From Acidimicrobiaceae bacterium (GTDB taxonomy: Bacteria; Actinomycetota; Acidimicrobiia; Acidimicrobiales; Poriferisodalaceae), in the NCBI GenBank assembly GCA_905182565.1, contig CAJJCB010000018.1, forward strand, positions 1 to 64,000: a DNA stretch of 64,000 bases, written 5' to 3'. Shown piece after piece: positions 44,149 through 52,713 of this stretch. How positions within the stretch are numbered: position 1 is the first letter of the stretch; every line of letters starts with the position of its first letter. The translations under genes and the position numbers were made by a program. The notes beneath the pieces are model-generated. The model saw only the letters and a list, made by a program, of their open reading frames with translations. It was not told the DNA's origin and searched no databases.

Positions 44149-44152
44149 AGAG

Positions 44153-45475
44153 ATGGCAGGAATTCGGTATTTCGTAGAAGTATTAGTTACATGCGATGAG
44201 AATTTCACTGTTATTCGTGATGCCGCTATCGATGTTAAAGATGGCCAAATCACATGGGTCGGTAAAGAGAAAGAAGCTCCAGCAACCTTAAAAAAAGAAA
44301 TCCGAATTAAAGGGCTAGTTATGCCTGGTTTAATCAATGCGCATGCACACACTCCAATGACGCTGCTTCGAGGTGGTGGCGATGGGTTACCTTTGATGCG
44401 TTGGCTAACCGAGGTGATGTGGCCACGTGAAGGGCGCATGACCCCATCGGATGCCTACTGGGGCATGACGCTCGGGTCTGCGGAAATGCTGAGCTCGGGG
44501 ATTACAACGACATGCGAGATGTATATCCACGAAGAGCAATTAGTCGAGGCCGCTACTAACGCCGGCATTCGAATAGTTATGACACCTGGAATTCTTTCAG
44601 CTCTGCATGCAGACTCGAATCAATCTGCGCTCCTGAGAATAGATGAGGTAGCCGATTTCCACCGATTGTATAACAATCCGAAAAAAGGTGTGACCGTAGG
44701 GTTTGGCCCTCATTCTGCCTATGACCTAGGGCTAGCTATATGTGCTGAAGTAGCTACAGCGGCTCGTGACCTTGATGCTTTGTTGCATATTCATATAGCT
44801 GAAACAGCGAACGAGGGTTCGGAATTAGAACGCTTACACGGTGGTTTATCGACGGTGAGAATTCTTGGCGAGTCCACAGTCTTTGGGGGCAAAGTTCTTG
44901 CGGCTCATAGCGTGTGGCTAACTAGAGATGATATGGCGTTCTACGCCGACTATGGCGTTGCTGTTGCCCACTGCCCTTTAAGTAATATGAAACTGGGTTC
45001 GGGTGTAGCTGATATCAAGACAATGCGTGAATTGGGTATAACCGTGGCTTTAGGAACCGATGGCCCAGCCTCTAATGACAGTCTCGATCTGTGGCAAGAA
45101 ATAAAAATTGCGCCATTGCTTTCGCGCGTGAGCTCTCTTGACGCGACAACTCTTGATGCCAAAGATGCAATCTGTATGGCTACCCGAGATGGGGCCAAGG
45201 CATTAGGTCTAACAGATGTTGGCTCACTCGAAGTGGGTAATTGGGCCGACATGATCCGGCTCGATCTTGACGACTCGGCTTTTATTCCAGCCACGAAAGA
45301 ATCAGAGCTAATCTCAAATATTGCTTTTGCTGCTGGCCGCCGTTTAGTGAGTGACGTATGGGTAAAGGGAGAAAAAGTAGTCAGCGGACACCAGTGCTTA
45401 ACGGTAGATGAAAACCTTGCTCGAACGGAATGTAAAGCTAGAGGGCTGCGGCTCGCTCAAGAATCTGGAACGTAA
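44153..45475 (+). CDS. mtaD: Amidohydrolase, MTA/SAH deaminase-like (MtaD type)
   Basis: 440 aa of the TRZ/ATZ metal hydrolase family. Metal ligands: HxH in GLINAHAHTPMTLLRGG, His in LLHIHIAET, His in VLAAHSVWL and Asp in ALGTDGPASNDSLDL; the HxxE-type acid stretch is also in HIAETANEGSE. Text such as AHCPLSNMKLGSGVADI is typical of 5'-methylthioadenosine/S-adenosylhomocysteine deaminases. Acts on a purine nucleoside in the cytosol. The phosphorylase gene follows after 37 nt, so this enzyme likely feeds it with methylthioinosine. Confidence 0.82.
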   Translation: MAGIRYFVEVLVTCDENFTVIRDAAIDVKDGQITWVGKEKEAPATLKKEIRIKGLVMPGLINAHAHTPMTLLRGGGDGLPLMRWLTEVMWPREGRMTPSDAYWGMTLGSAEMLSSGITTTCEMYIHEEQLVEAATNAGIRIVMTPGILSALHADSNQSALLRIDEVADFHRLYNNPKKGVTVGFGPHSAYDLGLAICAEVATAARDLDALLHIHIAETANEGSELERLHGGLSTVRILGESTVFGGKVLAAHSVWLTRDDMAFYADYGVAVAHCPLSNMKLGSGVADIKTMRELGITVALGTDGPASNDSLDLWQEIKIAPLLSRVSSLDATTLDAKDAICMATRDGAKALGLTDVGSLEVGNWADMIRLDLDDSAFIPATKESELISNIAFAAGRRLVSDVWVKGEKVVSGHQCLTVDENLARTECKARGLRLAQESGT

Positions 45476-45512
45476 GCGTCGCCTTGAAGCGAATTCCATG
45501 CGACGATAGATC

Positions 45513-46253
45513 ATGATCGGAATTATTGCCGGAACAGGATTTTATGCACTTCCCGATCTAATGAATCGATCTGATCGGCAGGTGAAAACTCCCTACGGTG
45601 AAGCATCGGTAAGTCTAGGGCTATGGAATGGCCAGCAGATAGCTTTTGTGGCGCGCCATGGTGGCGACCATTCAATCCCTCCGAGTTCAATTAACTATCG
45701 AGCGAATATTAAGGCTCTTGAGCAGCTAGGCGCAGAAGCAATTTTTGCAGTAAACGTGGTTGCCTCATTACTCCCAGATGAAGGTCCCGGCTCACTATTC
45801 TTAGTGAGTGATTTTTTAGAATTTACCCAAGGGAGGTTAAGCACATTTTTTGATCAACCTGGAGAAGTCCGCCACACCGATATGACCACAGCGTATGACC
45901 AGTCATTGCGTTCTCTTCTCTCAAAAGCTGCTGATCTAGAGGCAATTACCGTGCGAAACGGTGCAACTTATGTTTGTACCAATGGACCGCGCTTTGAGAC
46001 ACCGGCAGAAATCAGAATGTTTTCAAATATGGGAGCCGAGGTTGTCGGAATGACTGGCTACCCAGAGGTTGCGCTCGCACGAGAACTAAATATTCCCTAT
46101 TCATCGGTTGCAGTGGTCTCGAACTCGGCGGCTGGACATGGAGAGGGTGAAATATCGCTAGAGGAAATATGGGAAGTATTAGATGGTTGCAAAGATAAAA
46201 TTTTTCGGTTGTTAAGCCGGGCGGTTCAACTTTGGTCTACCGGTGAGTGCTGA
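45513..46253 (+). CDS. MTAP/PNP-family phosphorylase, probable methylthioinosine phosphorylase
   Basis: 246 aa. IIAGTGFYALPDLM phosphate loop, FVARHGGDHSIPPSSINYRA, NVVASLLPDEGPGSLFLVSD, CTNGPRFETPAEIRMFSNMG, AEVVGMTGYPEVALARELNI. At the base-binding site, where adenine-specific MTAP has Asp-x-Asp (TDYD), this protein reads SNSAAGHGEG, with Asn and Ala. That is the pattern expected for a 6-oxopurine base. With the deaminase next door, the likely route is MTA to MTI to hypoxanthine and methylthioribose-1-phosphate. Specificity is inferred. Confidence 0.82.
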   Translation: MIGIIAGTGFYALPDLMNRSDRQVKTPYGEASVSLGLWNGQQIAFVARHGGDHSIPPSSINYRANIKALEQLGAEAIFAVNVVASLLPDEGPGSLFLVSDFLEFTQGRLSTFFDQPGEVRHTDMTTAYDQSLRSLLSKAADLEAITVRNGATYVCTNGPRFETPAEIRMFSNMGAEVVGMTGYPEVALARELNIPYSSVAVVSNSAAGHGEGEISLEEIWEVLDGCKDKIFRLLSRAVQLWSTGEC

Positions 46254-47112
46254 ACTGCCGGAGATGTTAGCTGCTGACTTTATCCGTGACGAGCCAGATC
46301 CATTTCATTGGAGAATGGGTGTGCGTCCGCTCGAACTTGATAAATGGCTAATCAAAGACACCCGCTTCGAAGTTGACCTAGCTGAACTAAGACTTCAGTT
46401 GGCAAAGCGTCGAGATGAGATTATCTATTGCGAAGAGGGATCTGAGGGAGCGTGCGCAGAAATTTATGCGGCTATTCGTGCTCATTGCTCGCTTAGCGAA
46501 GTGGAAACGTTTGTTCCTGCAGGTACAGACATAATTGAAGCCGCACGACTCATTGTCCAAGAAGACTTGTGTGTAATGACTCGCAAAAATGGTTTTTGGG
46601 TGATGGTTGCATGCGCCGTGGCTTTTCCAACTAGCTGGGATGTGCAATCTAAGTTTGGTAAAAGCCTCGATGAAATTCATGAACCTGTGCCGCGATATTC
46701 GAAAGACTTATCTAAATCGATGAATGTTTTTTTCGACAGGCTTCGAGCTGAAGCCCCCGTTTGGAGATCTAATAGAACGCTTAGCGATAGGTCTTCTCTT
46801 CGACTCGAACCCTACACTCGCACTCAAGAAGCTCAGACAGAAATAACTATTGATAATGTAGGAGATAAAGTTTTTCTGAGAGTTGAATATCAAACGCTTA
46901 GAAAATTTCCGGTATCAGATTCCGTGCTCTTCACTATCCGGATACTGCAGCAACCACTGCGCGAGTTGCTCGATGAACCAGTTGCTTTGAGATCATTAGT
47001 CAGAGGGTTAGCTCGAATGCCACCTGATATAGCTGCTTACAAGAGAGGTACTTCCAATTACGTAGAACTGATAGCTGAATGGGCTAAGGGGTCGGGTCTT
47101 GAGATTACTTAA
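46243..47112 (+). CDS. DUF3445 / heme-dependent oxidative N-demethylase alpha-like protein
   Basis: 289 aa; GTG start overlapping the phosphorylase stop by 11 nt (ATG 46264 is an alternative). Family text includes WRMGVRPLELDKWLIKD, LVQEDLCVM-type AARLIVQEDLCVMTR, ACAVAFPTSWDVQSKFGKSL and the heme-side EYQTLRKFPVSDSVLFTIR. Characterised relatives (HODM) are heme enzymes demethylating secondary amines with O2 in multi-subunit complexes. No partner subunits for such a complex are in the window, so it may be a single-subunit form. Substrate unknown. Confidence 0.8.
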   Translation: MSAELPEMLAADFIRDEPDPFHWRMGVRPLELDKWLIKDTRFEVDLAELRLQLAKRRDEIIYCEEGSEGACAEIYAAIRAHCSLSEVETFVPAGTDIIEAARLIVQEDLCVMTRKNGFWVMVACAVAFPTSWDVQSKFGKSLDEIHEPVPRYSKDLSKSMNVFFDRLRAEAPVWRSNRTLSDRSSLRLEPYTRTQEAQTEITIDNVGDKVFLRVEYQTLRKFPVSDSVLFTIRILQQPLRELLDEPVALRSLVRGLARMPPDIAAYKRGTSNYVELIAEWAKGSGLEIT

Positions 47113-47124
47113 GCAACTGGTACA

Positions 47125-47150
47125 GTTACGAACGAACGTTCGTTGGTAAC
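47125..47150. promoter_or_regulatory. 26-bp dyad upstream of paaA, probable TetR-family operator
   Basis: A perfect 14-bp palindrome AACGAACGTTCGTT (47131-47144) is flanked after one mismatched G on each side by GTTAC and GTAAC arms. It ends 23 nt before the paaA start. Long palindromes of this kind are typical TetR-family operators, and a TetR-type gene is inside the operon, so autoregulated control of the phenylacetate pathway is likely. Confidence 0.75.
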
Positions 47151-47173
47151 TTGTTGATTGGAAGTAACTAGCT

Positions 47174-48091
47174 ATGAAGACATGGGAGTCATTGGAGGAC
47201 TTTGAGGCCTTTGTCATAGATGGTGGGATAGTTGAGCCATCTGACGAGATGCCAGATGTCTATAGGCTCGCTGTTTTTAAGTTCATAGAGCTGCATGCAA
47301 ATAGCGAGTACATGGGAGGGTTAACTGAAAGAGATTGGATTCCTAAGGCTCCCGGTCTTCATCGTAAATTGACTGCTCTAGCGAAGACACAAGACGAGAT
47401 CGGTCATGCCCACCTCTTGTACATGATTGCTGCAGATCTTGGAGTTAAAACCCGAGATGAGATGATGGAAGACCTTCTCGCTGGGACTACGAATTTTCAC
47501 AATGTTTTTCATTACCGAGTCCATAGCTGGGGAGATCAAGTAGCCGTTGCATACTTAGTGGACGCAGCTGCCCTCGCTAGCCAGCAAGCAGTTTTTAAAA
47601 ATTGCTCTTACGGGCCATACAAACGAATTCTTCGTCGCGTCATTGCCGAAGAAGGTTTTCACATGAGGAATGGTGAAGAACTACTTTTGACAATGGCGTC
47701 TGGTACAGACCTCCAGAGGACGATGATGCAGGACTCAATTAACCGGTGGTGGCTTCCAGCCATTCAACTTTTTGGGCCAGACTCTCGCTTAGATGACCCG
47801 CTTTTGCGGTGGAACATTAAATCTGAGCGTAACGAAGTTTTACGTGATCGTTATATTCAGAAATTTGTTCCGCAACTTCTTAATGCAGGATTTCAAGTTC
47901 CGGATTCTGGTTTGTATCAAGATAGTGAAACAGGTCGATGGTGCACAAGCGATATTGATTGGGAGCCTCTCAAAGCAACAATGCGCAATGGAGGCCCTGA
48001 TAGCAAACGTCGTTTGAGTGATGCCAAGGCTGCGTGGGAAGACGCATCATGGGTCCGAGATGCATTAGACGAAGTGGTAATTAGCAAATGA
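47174..48091 (+). CDS. paaA: 1,2-phenylacetyl-CoA epoxidase subunit PaaA (catalytic)
   Basis: 305-aa ferritin-like di-iron subunit. Iron-ligand motifs are LAKTQDEIGHAHLLYMIA and VIAEEGFHMRNGEELL (ExxH twice); NRWWLPAIQLFGPDS and the WCTSDIDWEPLKA end are PaaA hallmarks. Forms the epoxidase with PaaC and PaaB, activating O2 to epoxidise phenylacetyl-CoA. First gene of the operon; its stop overlaps paaD by 4 nt. Confidence 0.93.
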   Translation: MKTWESLEDFEAFVIDGGIVEPSDEMPDVYRLAVFKFIELHANSEYMGGLTERDWIPKAPGLHRKLTALAKTQDEIGHAHLLYMIAADLGVKTRDEMMEDLLAGTTNFHNVFHYRVHSWGDQVAVAYLVDAAALASQQAVFKNCSYGPYKRILRRVIAEEGFHMRNGEELLLTMASGTDLQRTMMQDSINRWWLPAIQLFGPDSRLDDPLLRWNIKSERNEVLRDRYIQKFVPQLLNAGFQVPDSGLYQDSETGRWCTSDIDWEPLKATMRNGGPDSKRRLSDAKAAWEDASWVRDALDEVVISK

Positions 48092-48549
48092 GGAGTGCTC
48101 AAATGTTGAAGGCTGTTCGCGACGCCGTGGCTAAGGTAACGGATCCAGAGTATCCAGAAGTCACGATTGAGCAGTTGGGCATATTGGAAAGAGTTTTTAG
48201 CAGTGGCGAAAGTATCTGTATTGACCTAGTTCCAACTCGATCAGGGTGCCCGGCGTTAGAAATTATAAGAACAGATGTGTTAGCTGCAGCCAAAGATGTT
48301 GGTGCCACCTCTGTTTCCGTTAAATTTTGTTCGGACCCGGTCTGGACACCAGATCGAATTACTGAAGACGCACGACGTATTTTGGCTCGTGAGTTTTTTG
48401 TAGTGATTCGAAACGTTGACGGTAGCTCCAAGTGTCCGATGTGTGAGAATAGTGAACTCGAGAATCGAAGTGATGTGGGCAGTACTCCGTGTCGGTCTGT
48501 GTCCTGGTGCGCTGAGTGCCGAAACCCGATTGAAGTTATAAGACGATGA
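48088..48549 (+). CDS. paaD: 1,2-phenylacetyl-CoA epoxidase-associated protein PaaD
   Basis: 153 aa. MIP18/DUF59 domain: VTDPEYPEVTIEQLGILERV and TRSGCPALEIIRTDVLAAAK with VKFCSDPVWTPDRITEDAR; C-terminal zinc-ribbon-like CPMCEN and WCAECRNP pairs. Probably involved in iron-sulfur assembly for the PaaE reductase. Located directly after paaA rather than after paaC as in E. coli; ATGA overlaps on both sides couple it to paaA and the regulator gene. Confidence 0.9.
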   Translation: MRSAQMLKAVRDAVAKVTDPEYPEVTIEQLGILERVFSSGESICIDLVPTRSGCPALEIIRTDVLAAAKDVGATSVSVKFCSDPVWTPDRITEDARRILAREFFVVIRNVDGSSKCPMCENSELENRSDVGSTPCRSVSWCAECRNPIEVIRR

Positions 48550-49139
48550 AGCGTAATTCGCGAGCAGATGTAATTGAAACAGCTAGTCGACTTTTCGCTA
48601 AAAAAGGCTTTCATGGCACCTCAATGAGAGATCTGGGTGGCGAACTCGGCCTTTTAGGTTCGTCTTTGTATTCGCATATCGGTTCAAAAAATGAACTACT
48701 TGTTGACGTTGTACGTCAATCTGCTGCCACGTTTCAGAAGCTTGCTGATGAAGTTTCGGCGTCAGTAGAACCGGCGCCGGCCCGTATGTTTCAGCTTGTA
48801 CGGGGCCATCTCAATATTCTTGTGAATGACCAATATCAGGCGCAAACTTTTTTGAACGAAACTCGATTTCTTCCACCAAATGAACGAGAAATGGCAGTGA
48901 AACTGTTTGATCACTATCAACAAACGTTTCACAAAGTTATTTCTGACGGCCAGGACGCTGGCTTCTATCGGAAGTCGATGGACGTCCATCTTGCTGCAAA
49001 TTTAATTCTTTCGCTTCTAAACGGAACGACTCGCTGGTTCCGAGATAACGGCCCATTGGACATTGGAGATGTTTCGGCAGAAATTGCTGCTCTCTTAGGC
49101 AGCGGGCTCAGTTCAAATAAGTCGATAGAAGGACTCTAG
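48546..49139 (+). CDS. TetR-family transcriptional regulator in the paa operon
   Basis: 197 aa. N-terminal helix-turn-helix at about residues 25-50: GFHGTSMRDLGGELGLLGSS with LYSHIGSKNELLVDVVRQ. The ligand domain ends with a Trp-rich stretch LNGTTRWFRDNGPLDI, as in KstR2/PaaR-like members. Likely binds the dyad at 47125-47150, relieved by phenylacetyl-CoA or a pathway CoA ester; this is inferred from position. Sits in the middle of the paa genes, overlapping paaD by 4 nt and leaving 4 nt to paaB. Confidence 0.88.
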   Translation: MKRNSRADVIETASRLFAKKGFHGTSMRDLGGELGLLGSSLYSHIGSKNELLVDVVRQSAATFQKLADEVSASVEPAPARMFQLVRGHLNILVNDQYQAQTFLNETRFLPPNEREMAVKLFDHYQQTFHKVISDGQDAGFYRKSMDVHLAANLILSLLNGTTRWFRDNGPLDIGDVSAEIAALLGSGLSSNKSIEGL

Positions 49140-49143
49140 ATAG

Positions 49144-49425
49144 ATGAAAACTTATGAGGTGTTTCTAAAAAAAGCTGGTAAAGAACCGTTCGGACACGCG
49201 GGATCACTTGATGCGCCGGATGATCATATGGCTTTGCTTTTTGCTAGAGACTCTTATGGGCGAAGAAGTGAAGGTGAGCAAATTTGGGTAGTTAGTCGCG
49301 ACCATATTCTTGAAGGTAACCAATCAGATTTGGCTCTTGCTGATAGATCTCATAAACACAATGATGGTCAGCGAGTTTCTGAACTCCGGACGAATCAAAG
49401 GCTGAAGAAAGAACTCGGCGAATGA
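49144..49425 (+). CDS. paaB: 1,2-phenylacetyl-CoA epoxidase subunit PaaB
   Basis: 93-aa small subunit: MKTYEVFLKKAGKEPFGHAG, HMALLFARDSYGRRSEGEQI and WVVSRDHI are the PaaB signature. Bridges subunits and is required for activity in E. coli. The ATGA overlaps the start of paaC. Confidence 0.92.
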   Translation: MKTYEVFLKKAGKEPFGHAGSLDAPDDHMALLFARDSYGRRSEGEQIWVVSRDHILEGNQSDLALADRSHKHNDGQRVSELRTNQRLKKELGE

Positions 49426-50174
49426 TGCATACGCTAGATGATGCCGCTATTGAATATCTGCTTGGCTTCGCTGATGATGAATTATGTGTCGGGCAAAACC
49501 ATTCTTGGTGGATCGCTGTTGGCCCATTCCTAGAAGAAGATCTCGCTTTTTCATCAATTGCCCAAGATGAGCTGGGCCATGCTCGAATGTTGTATGAGTT
49601 TCTTGAGCTTGAAGAATCTGTAGATCAAATTGCTTACGGGAGGGATCCGCGAGAGTACCGATCTGCGCATATAGCTGAGTTAAGGTGTCATCAGTGGCCA
49701 GAAGCCCTAGTAAGACATGTGCTCTATGACTTAGCTGAAGAGGTTCGCTGGCGTGCTTTATCTAAGGGAAGTTGGAAAGGTATAGCTGCTATAGCGACAC
49801 GGGCTATTGCGGAAGAACGCTTTCATTTACAGCACGCTCTATCTCTTGCAGAAAGATTGTTAGCAACTGCTGAAGGTAGAAAACGTTTGCTTCCTAGTTT
49901 CCAAAGATTAGCTCCAATGGGACAAGAGCTTTTCAGAGTCAACTTAGATGAACTTCAGCTCGTAGAGAGCGGGTTATTGTCATCGCCATTAATTGATCAA
50001 AAAAATTCTTGGATTAAAAACGTAGAAACCTTTTTGGATTTGTTTAACTGCGAAATTAACTGGGAACAATTTCAGGATGCTCCGGGGCGTGAAGGTATGA
50101 GGTCATCAGACTTTGAATCGCTGCATGCCGAGATGATCGAAGTCCTTAGCCTAGATCCAAATGCTAAATGGTAA
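49422..50174 (+). CDS. paaC: 1,2-phenylacetyl-CoA epoxidase subunit PaaC (structural)
   Basis: 250-aa ferritin-like partner of PaaA. GFADDELCVGQNHSWWIAVG opening, IAQDELGHARMLYEFLELEE, and IAEERFHLQHALSLAERLLA. In the E. coli complex PaaC is the structural ferritin-like partner and metal centre use is absent or secondary. Last gene of the operon; no paaE reductase follows. Its stop lies 3 bp from the convergent CoxL-like gene. Confidence 0.92.
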   Translation: MMHTLDDAAIEYLLGFADDELCVGQNHSWWIAVGPFLEEDLAFSSIAQDELGHARMLYEFLELEESVDQIAYGRDPREYRSAHIAELRCHQWPEALVRHVLYDLAEEVRWRALSKGSWKGIAAIATRAIAEERFHLQHALSLAERLLATAEGRKRLLPSFQRLAPMGQELFRVNLDELQLVESGLLSSPLIDQKNSWIKNVETFLDLFNCEINWEQFQDAPGREGMRSSDFESLHAEMIEVLSLDPNAKW

Positions 50175-50177
50175 ATT

Positions 50178-52451
50178 TTAATGGTGCTGGTTAATCAGTG
50201 TCCAGACTTTTTCGGGTGTGCATGGCATGTCTATGTGTCGTATTCCGAGATGGGATAGGGCGTCAATCACTGCGTTTTGGATAGCTGGTGTGGATCCGAC
50301 TGTGCCTGATTCACCGATACCTTTCGCTCCGAGAGGATTTATATGAGTTGGGGTTTCAAGAACTATCCGGTCAAAAAATGGTAACTCTGTTGCCGAGATA
50401 ACTGGGTAATCACCAAAGTTCGTTGTCAGCGGATTGCCATCTGGGTCATATCTAAACTCTTCCATAAGGGCCTGTGCAGCTCCTTGTGCCAGGCCTCCAT
50501 GCACTTGGCCATCTGCAAGTAACGGATTCAAGATTATGCCAGCGTCATCACATGCAAACATTCTGATCAGCTTGGTGAATCCGGTTTCTCTATCAATCTC
50601 CACGACAGCTATGTGGGTACCGAATGGGAAAGTCGGTCCTTCGGATTCAAAAATTTCTTCTGAATGAAGAAGTCTCGGGCCGGCGGTTGCGCTTTCTAAA
50701 TAATCTGATACAGCCGCCCATCCGACGTCAACAGCGGGGGTTCCCACCACATGAAAACGTCCTGAAGAAGTATCGAGAGTGATATCTTCTGTCGATGCTT
50801 CTAGAAGCTCGGCAGCAATCTTTTTCGCTTGCTCTACTAGACCGGATGAGGCTTCCCATATAGCAGCGCCGGCTAACTGAACGGATCGGGACCCACCTGT
50901 AATAGCCCCTTGTGGTACTTCATCAGTATCACCGTGAACTACCTTTATCTCGTTCATCGGGACACCAGTCTGGTCAGAAATAAGCATTGCCCAAGACGTG
51001 TGATGTCCTTGCCCATATGGAGACGATCCGGTGCGTGCAAGTAATTGGCCTCCGGGTAAAAGTTCTAAGGCTCCGTATTCTGCTCGCCCAGCTCCTGCAG
51101 TTCGCTCGACATAGGAGGCTAAACCAATTCCGAGATAAGGTTCAGTTCCAGATTGGATCCGACGTTGCTGCTCTATACGCAGCTTTTCGTATTCGCTTGC
51201 TTCCAAAGCTGCATCTAGAGTTGCTTCGTATTCACCGCTGTCATAGGGACTTCCTGTTGGTGTGACAAGCGGGAATTCGTGAGGTTGTAAAAAATTTTTC
51301 CTGCGAACTTCAGCAGGGTCCATATTGATGTCGCGGGCGAAAGCATCGACAGCCCTTTCGATTGCAGCGGCAGCTTCTGGTCTTCCTGCCCCTCGATAGG
51401 CTCCGGTTGGGGTTGTGTTTGTTACCACTGAAACTGAGCTAAAACCGACGCTTGGTATCTCATAACAACCAGTCAACATAGCGCGAGCGTTGCTAGGAAG
51501 ACCGGCACCGCCAGCCGGATAGGCACCTGACTCTTGAACGATATGCAGCTGATATGTAGTGATATTTCCTTCACGGCTGCCACCGATTTTGCAATATTGA
51601 ATTTGGCCTCGTCCATGACCTAAACCGACCATGTCATCACTACGAGGCGGAACCCATTTCACAGGTCGGCCAATCCGTCTTGCAAGCCAACCTAAAAGAA
51701 CTTCTTCAGGGAATGGACGTGCTTTAGCTCCAAAGCTTCCACCAACATCTCGTGAAATTACTCTTACTTGTTCTTCTTGTAGGTTGAGAATCTTCGCAAT
51801 GGCTGAACGTACTGGATGAGGTCCTTGCCCTGAGTTGTAGCAGTATAGGCGCCCGTCAGCATGCCACTCAGCTGCTGCTACTCGAGTTTCGATTGGGGCT
51901 GGAGCAAGACGGTTGTTGACTGTTCGAACCTCACTTATAACCTCACAAGAACTAAAATCTGCTTCGAGTCCTTCGGCTTGCATCCGGCACACAATATTGC
52001 CTTCGTTTGCTCCATCGAAGAGTAAAGTAGATGAGCTAAGCGCTTTTTCCGGGTCGATTATGACCGGTCTTGATCGAAAATCTATTTCTATAAGTTCTGC
52101 GGCGTCCATGGCTTGGGCGATAGTTTCCGCAACTACTGCCGCTATTGGTTCTCCGACGTAACGAACTTTGTGATCAGCTAGAAGCGGACGAATCATTGCA
52201 TCATCAAAAATAGGATTACCAGAAGGATAAGGCCCAATATCAAGGTCTTTGTTAAGTACTACATCTATGACCCCTGGCGCTTGCAAAGCGTCAGCAATTT
52301 CTATGGAAAGAATTTCAGCGTGGGCGATTGTGGAGACTAGATAATAAACTTGAGCGGCGTTTTGTAAATGAATGCCCGCTACATAGTTACCTAAACCTCG
52401 AAGTAGTGGCTCATCTTCACGTCTACGAACTGAAGTTCCTCGCAATGCCAT
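50178..52451 (-). CDS. Molybdopterin-binding large subunit, xanthine dehydrogenase/CoxL family (form II signature)
   Basis: 757 aa. The active-site loop reads TGAYRGAGRPEAA (AYRGAGR), the form-II CoxL signature, not the AYxCSFR of true CO dehydrogenase. Other marks: DVGGSFGAKARPFPEEVLLG, MoCo contacts RTGSSPYGQGHHTSWAML, and the catalytic Glu in GAKGIGESGTVGSTPAIQNA. Would hydroxylate a heterocycle or aldehyde using Mo, with small FeS and FAD subunits. Those subunits are missing from both sides, so the gene is orphaned or its partners are distant. Confidence 0.88.
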   Translation of the reverse strand: MALRGTSVRRREDEPLLRGLGNYVAGIHLQNAAQVYYLVSTIAHAEILSIEIADALQAPGVIDVVLNKDLDIGPYPSGNPIFDDAMIRPLLADHKVRYVGEPIAAVVAETIAQAMDAAELIEIDFRSRPVIIDPEKALSSSTLLFDGANEGNIVCRMQAEGLEADFSSCEVISEVRTVNNRLAPAPIETRVAAAEWHADGRLYCYNSGQGPHPVRSAIAKILNLQEEQVRVISRDVGGSFGAKARPFPEEVLLGWLARRIGRPVKWVPPRSDDMVGLGHGRGQIQYCKIGGSREGNITTYQLHIVQESGAYPAGGAGLPSNARAMLTGCYEIPSVGFSSVSVVTNTTPTGAYRGAGRPEAAAAIERAVDAFARDINMDPAEVRRKNFLQPHEFPLVTPTGSPYDSGEYEATLDAALEASEYEKLRIEQQRRIQSGTEPYLGIGLASYVERTAGAGRAEYGALELLPGGQLLARTGSSPYGQGHHTSWAMLISDQTGVPMNEIKVVHGDTDEVPQGAITGGSRSVQLAGAAIWEASSGLVEQAKKIAAELLEASTEDITLDTSSGRFHVVGTPAVDVGWAAVSDYLESATAGPRLLHSEEIFESEGPTFPFGTHIAVVEIDRETGFTKLIRMFACDDAGIILNPLLADGQVHGGLAQGAAQALMEEFRYDPDGNPLTTNFGDYPVISATELPFFDRIVLETPTHINPLGAKGIGESGTVGSTPAIQNAVIDALSHLGIRHIDMPCTPEKVWTLINQHH

Positions 52452-52527
52452 CTCTAGATGCTCCCGAAATAATTTGGACTAGTTATTAACTCAATCACAC
52501 TACTGATTGTGTCAGGCAAGATAGGCT

Positions 52528-52692
52528 CATGTTCGTTCGGTGTCTATAAATAGCGAAGTCCGGTGAGATTCCGGCACTGTCCCGCAACGGTGATGTCCCT
52601 TTGGGAAAAAGTCCGGTCGCCTATTCTTAGCCCTCGCACGACGATTCCCGAGGAGGAAATGTTGTGCGGCAGGTTTTCTGCCGCCCTTAATC
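52528..52692 (+). promoter_or_regulatory. Cobalamin (adenosylcobalamin) riboswitch
   Basis: The conserved core is readable: CCGGTGAGATTCCGGCACTG followed by TCCCGCAACGGTGATG (B12-box part, 52560-52594), then AAAAAGTCCGGTCGCC near 52607-52622, and a terminal hairpin GCGGCAG-GTTTT-CTGCCGC (52666-52684). It ends 22 nt before the btuF start, with AGGAG at 52702-52706. High B12 would close the leader and shut down the seven-gene operon; the terminal hairpin is the likely expression platform. Confidence 0.92.
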
Positions 52693-52713
52693 TCGGCTAA
52701 CAGGAGATCTTAA

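Noticed and set aside
50178-52451. True aerobic CO dehydrogenase large subunit
   Set aside because: The active-site loop is AYRGAGR, not the AYxCSFR of form I, and the companion subunits are missing.
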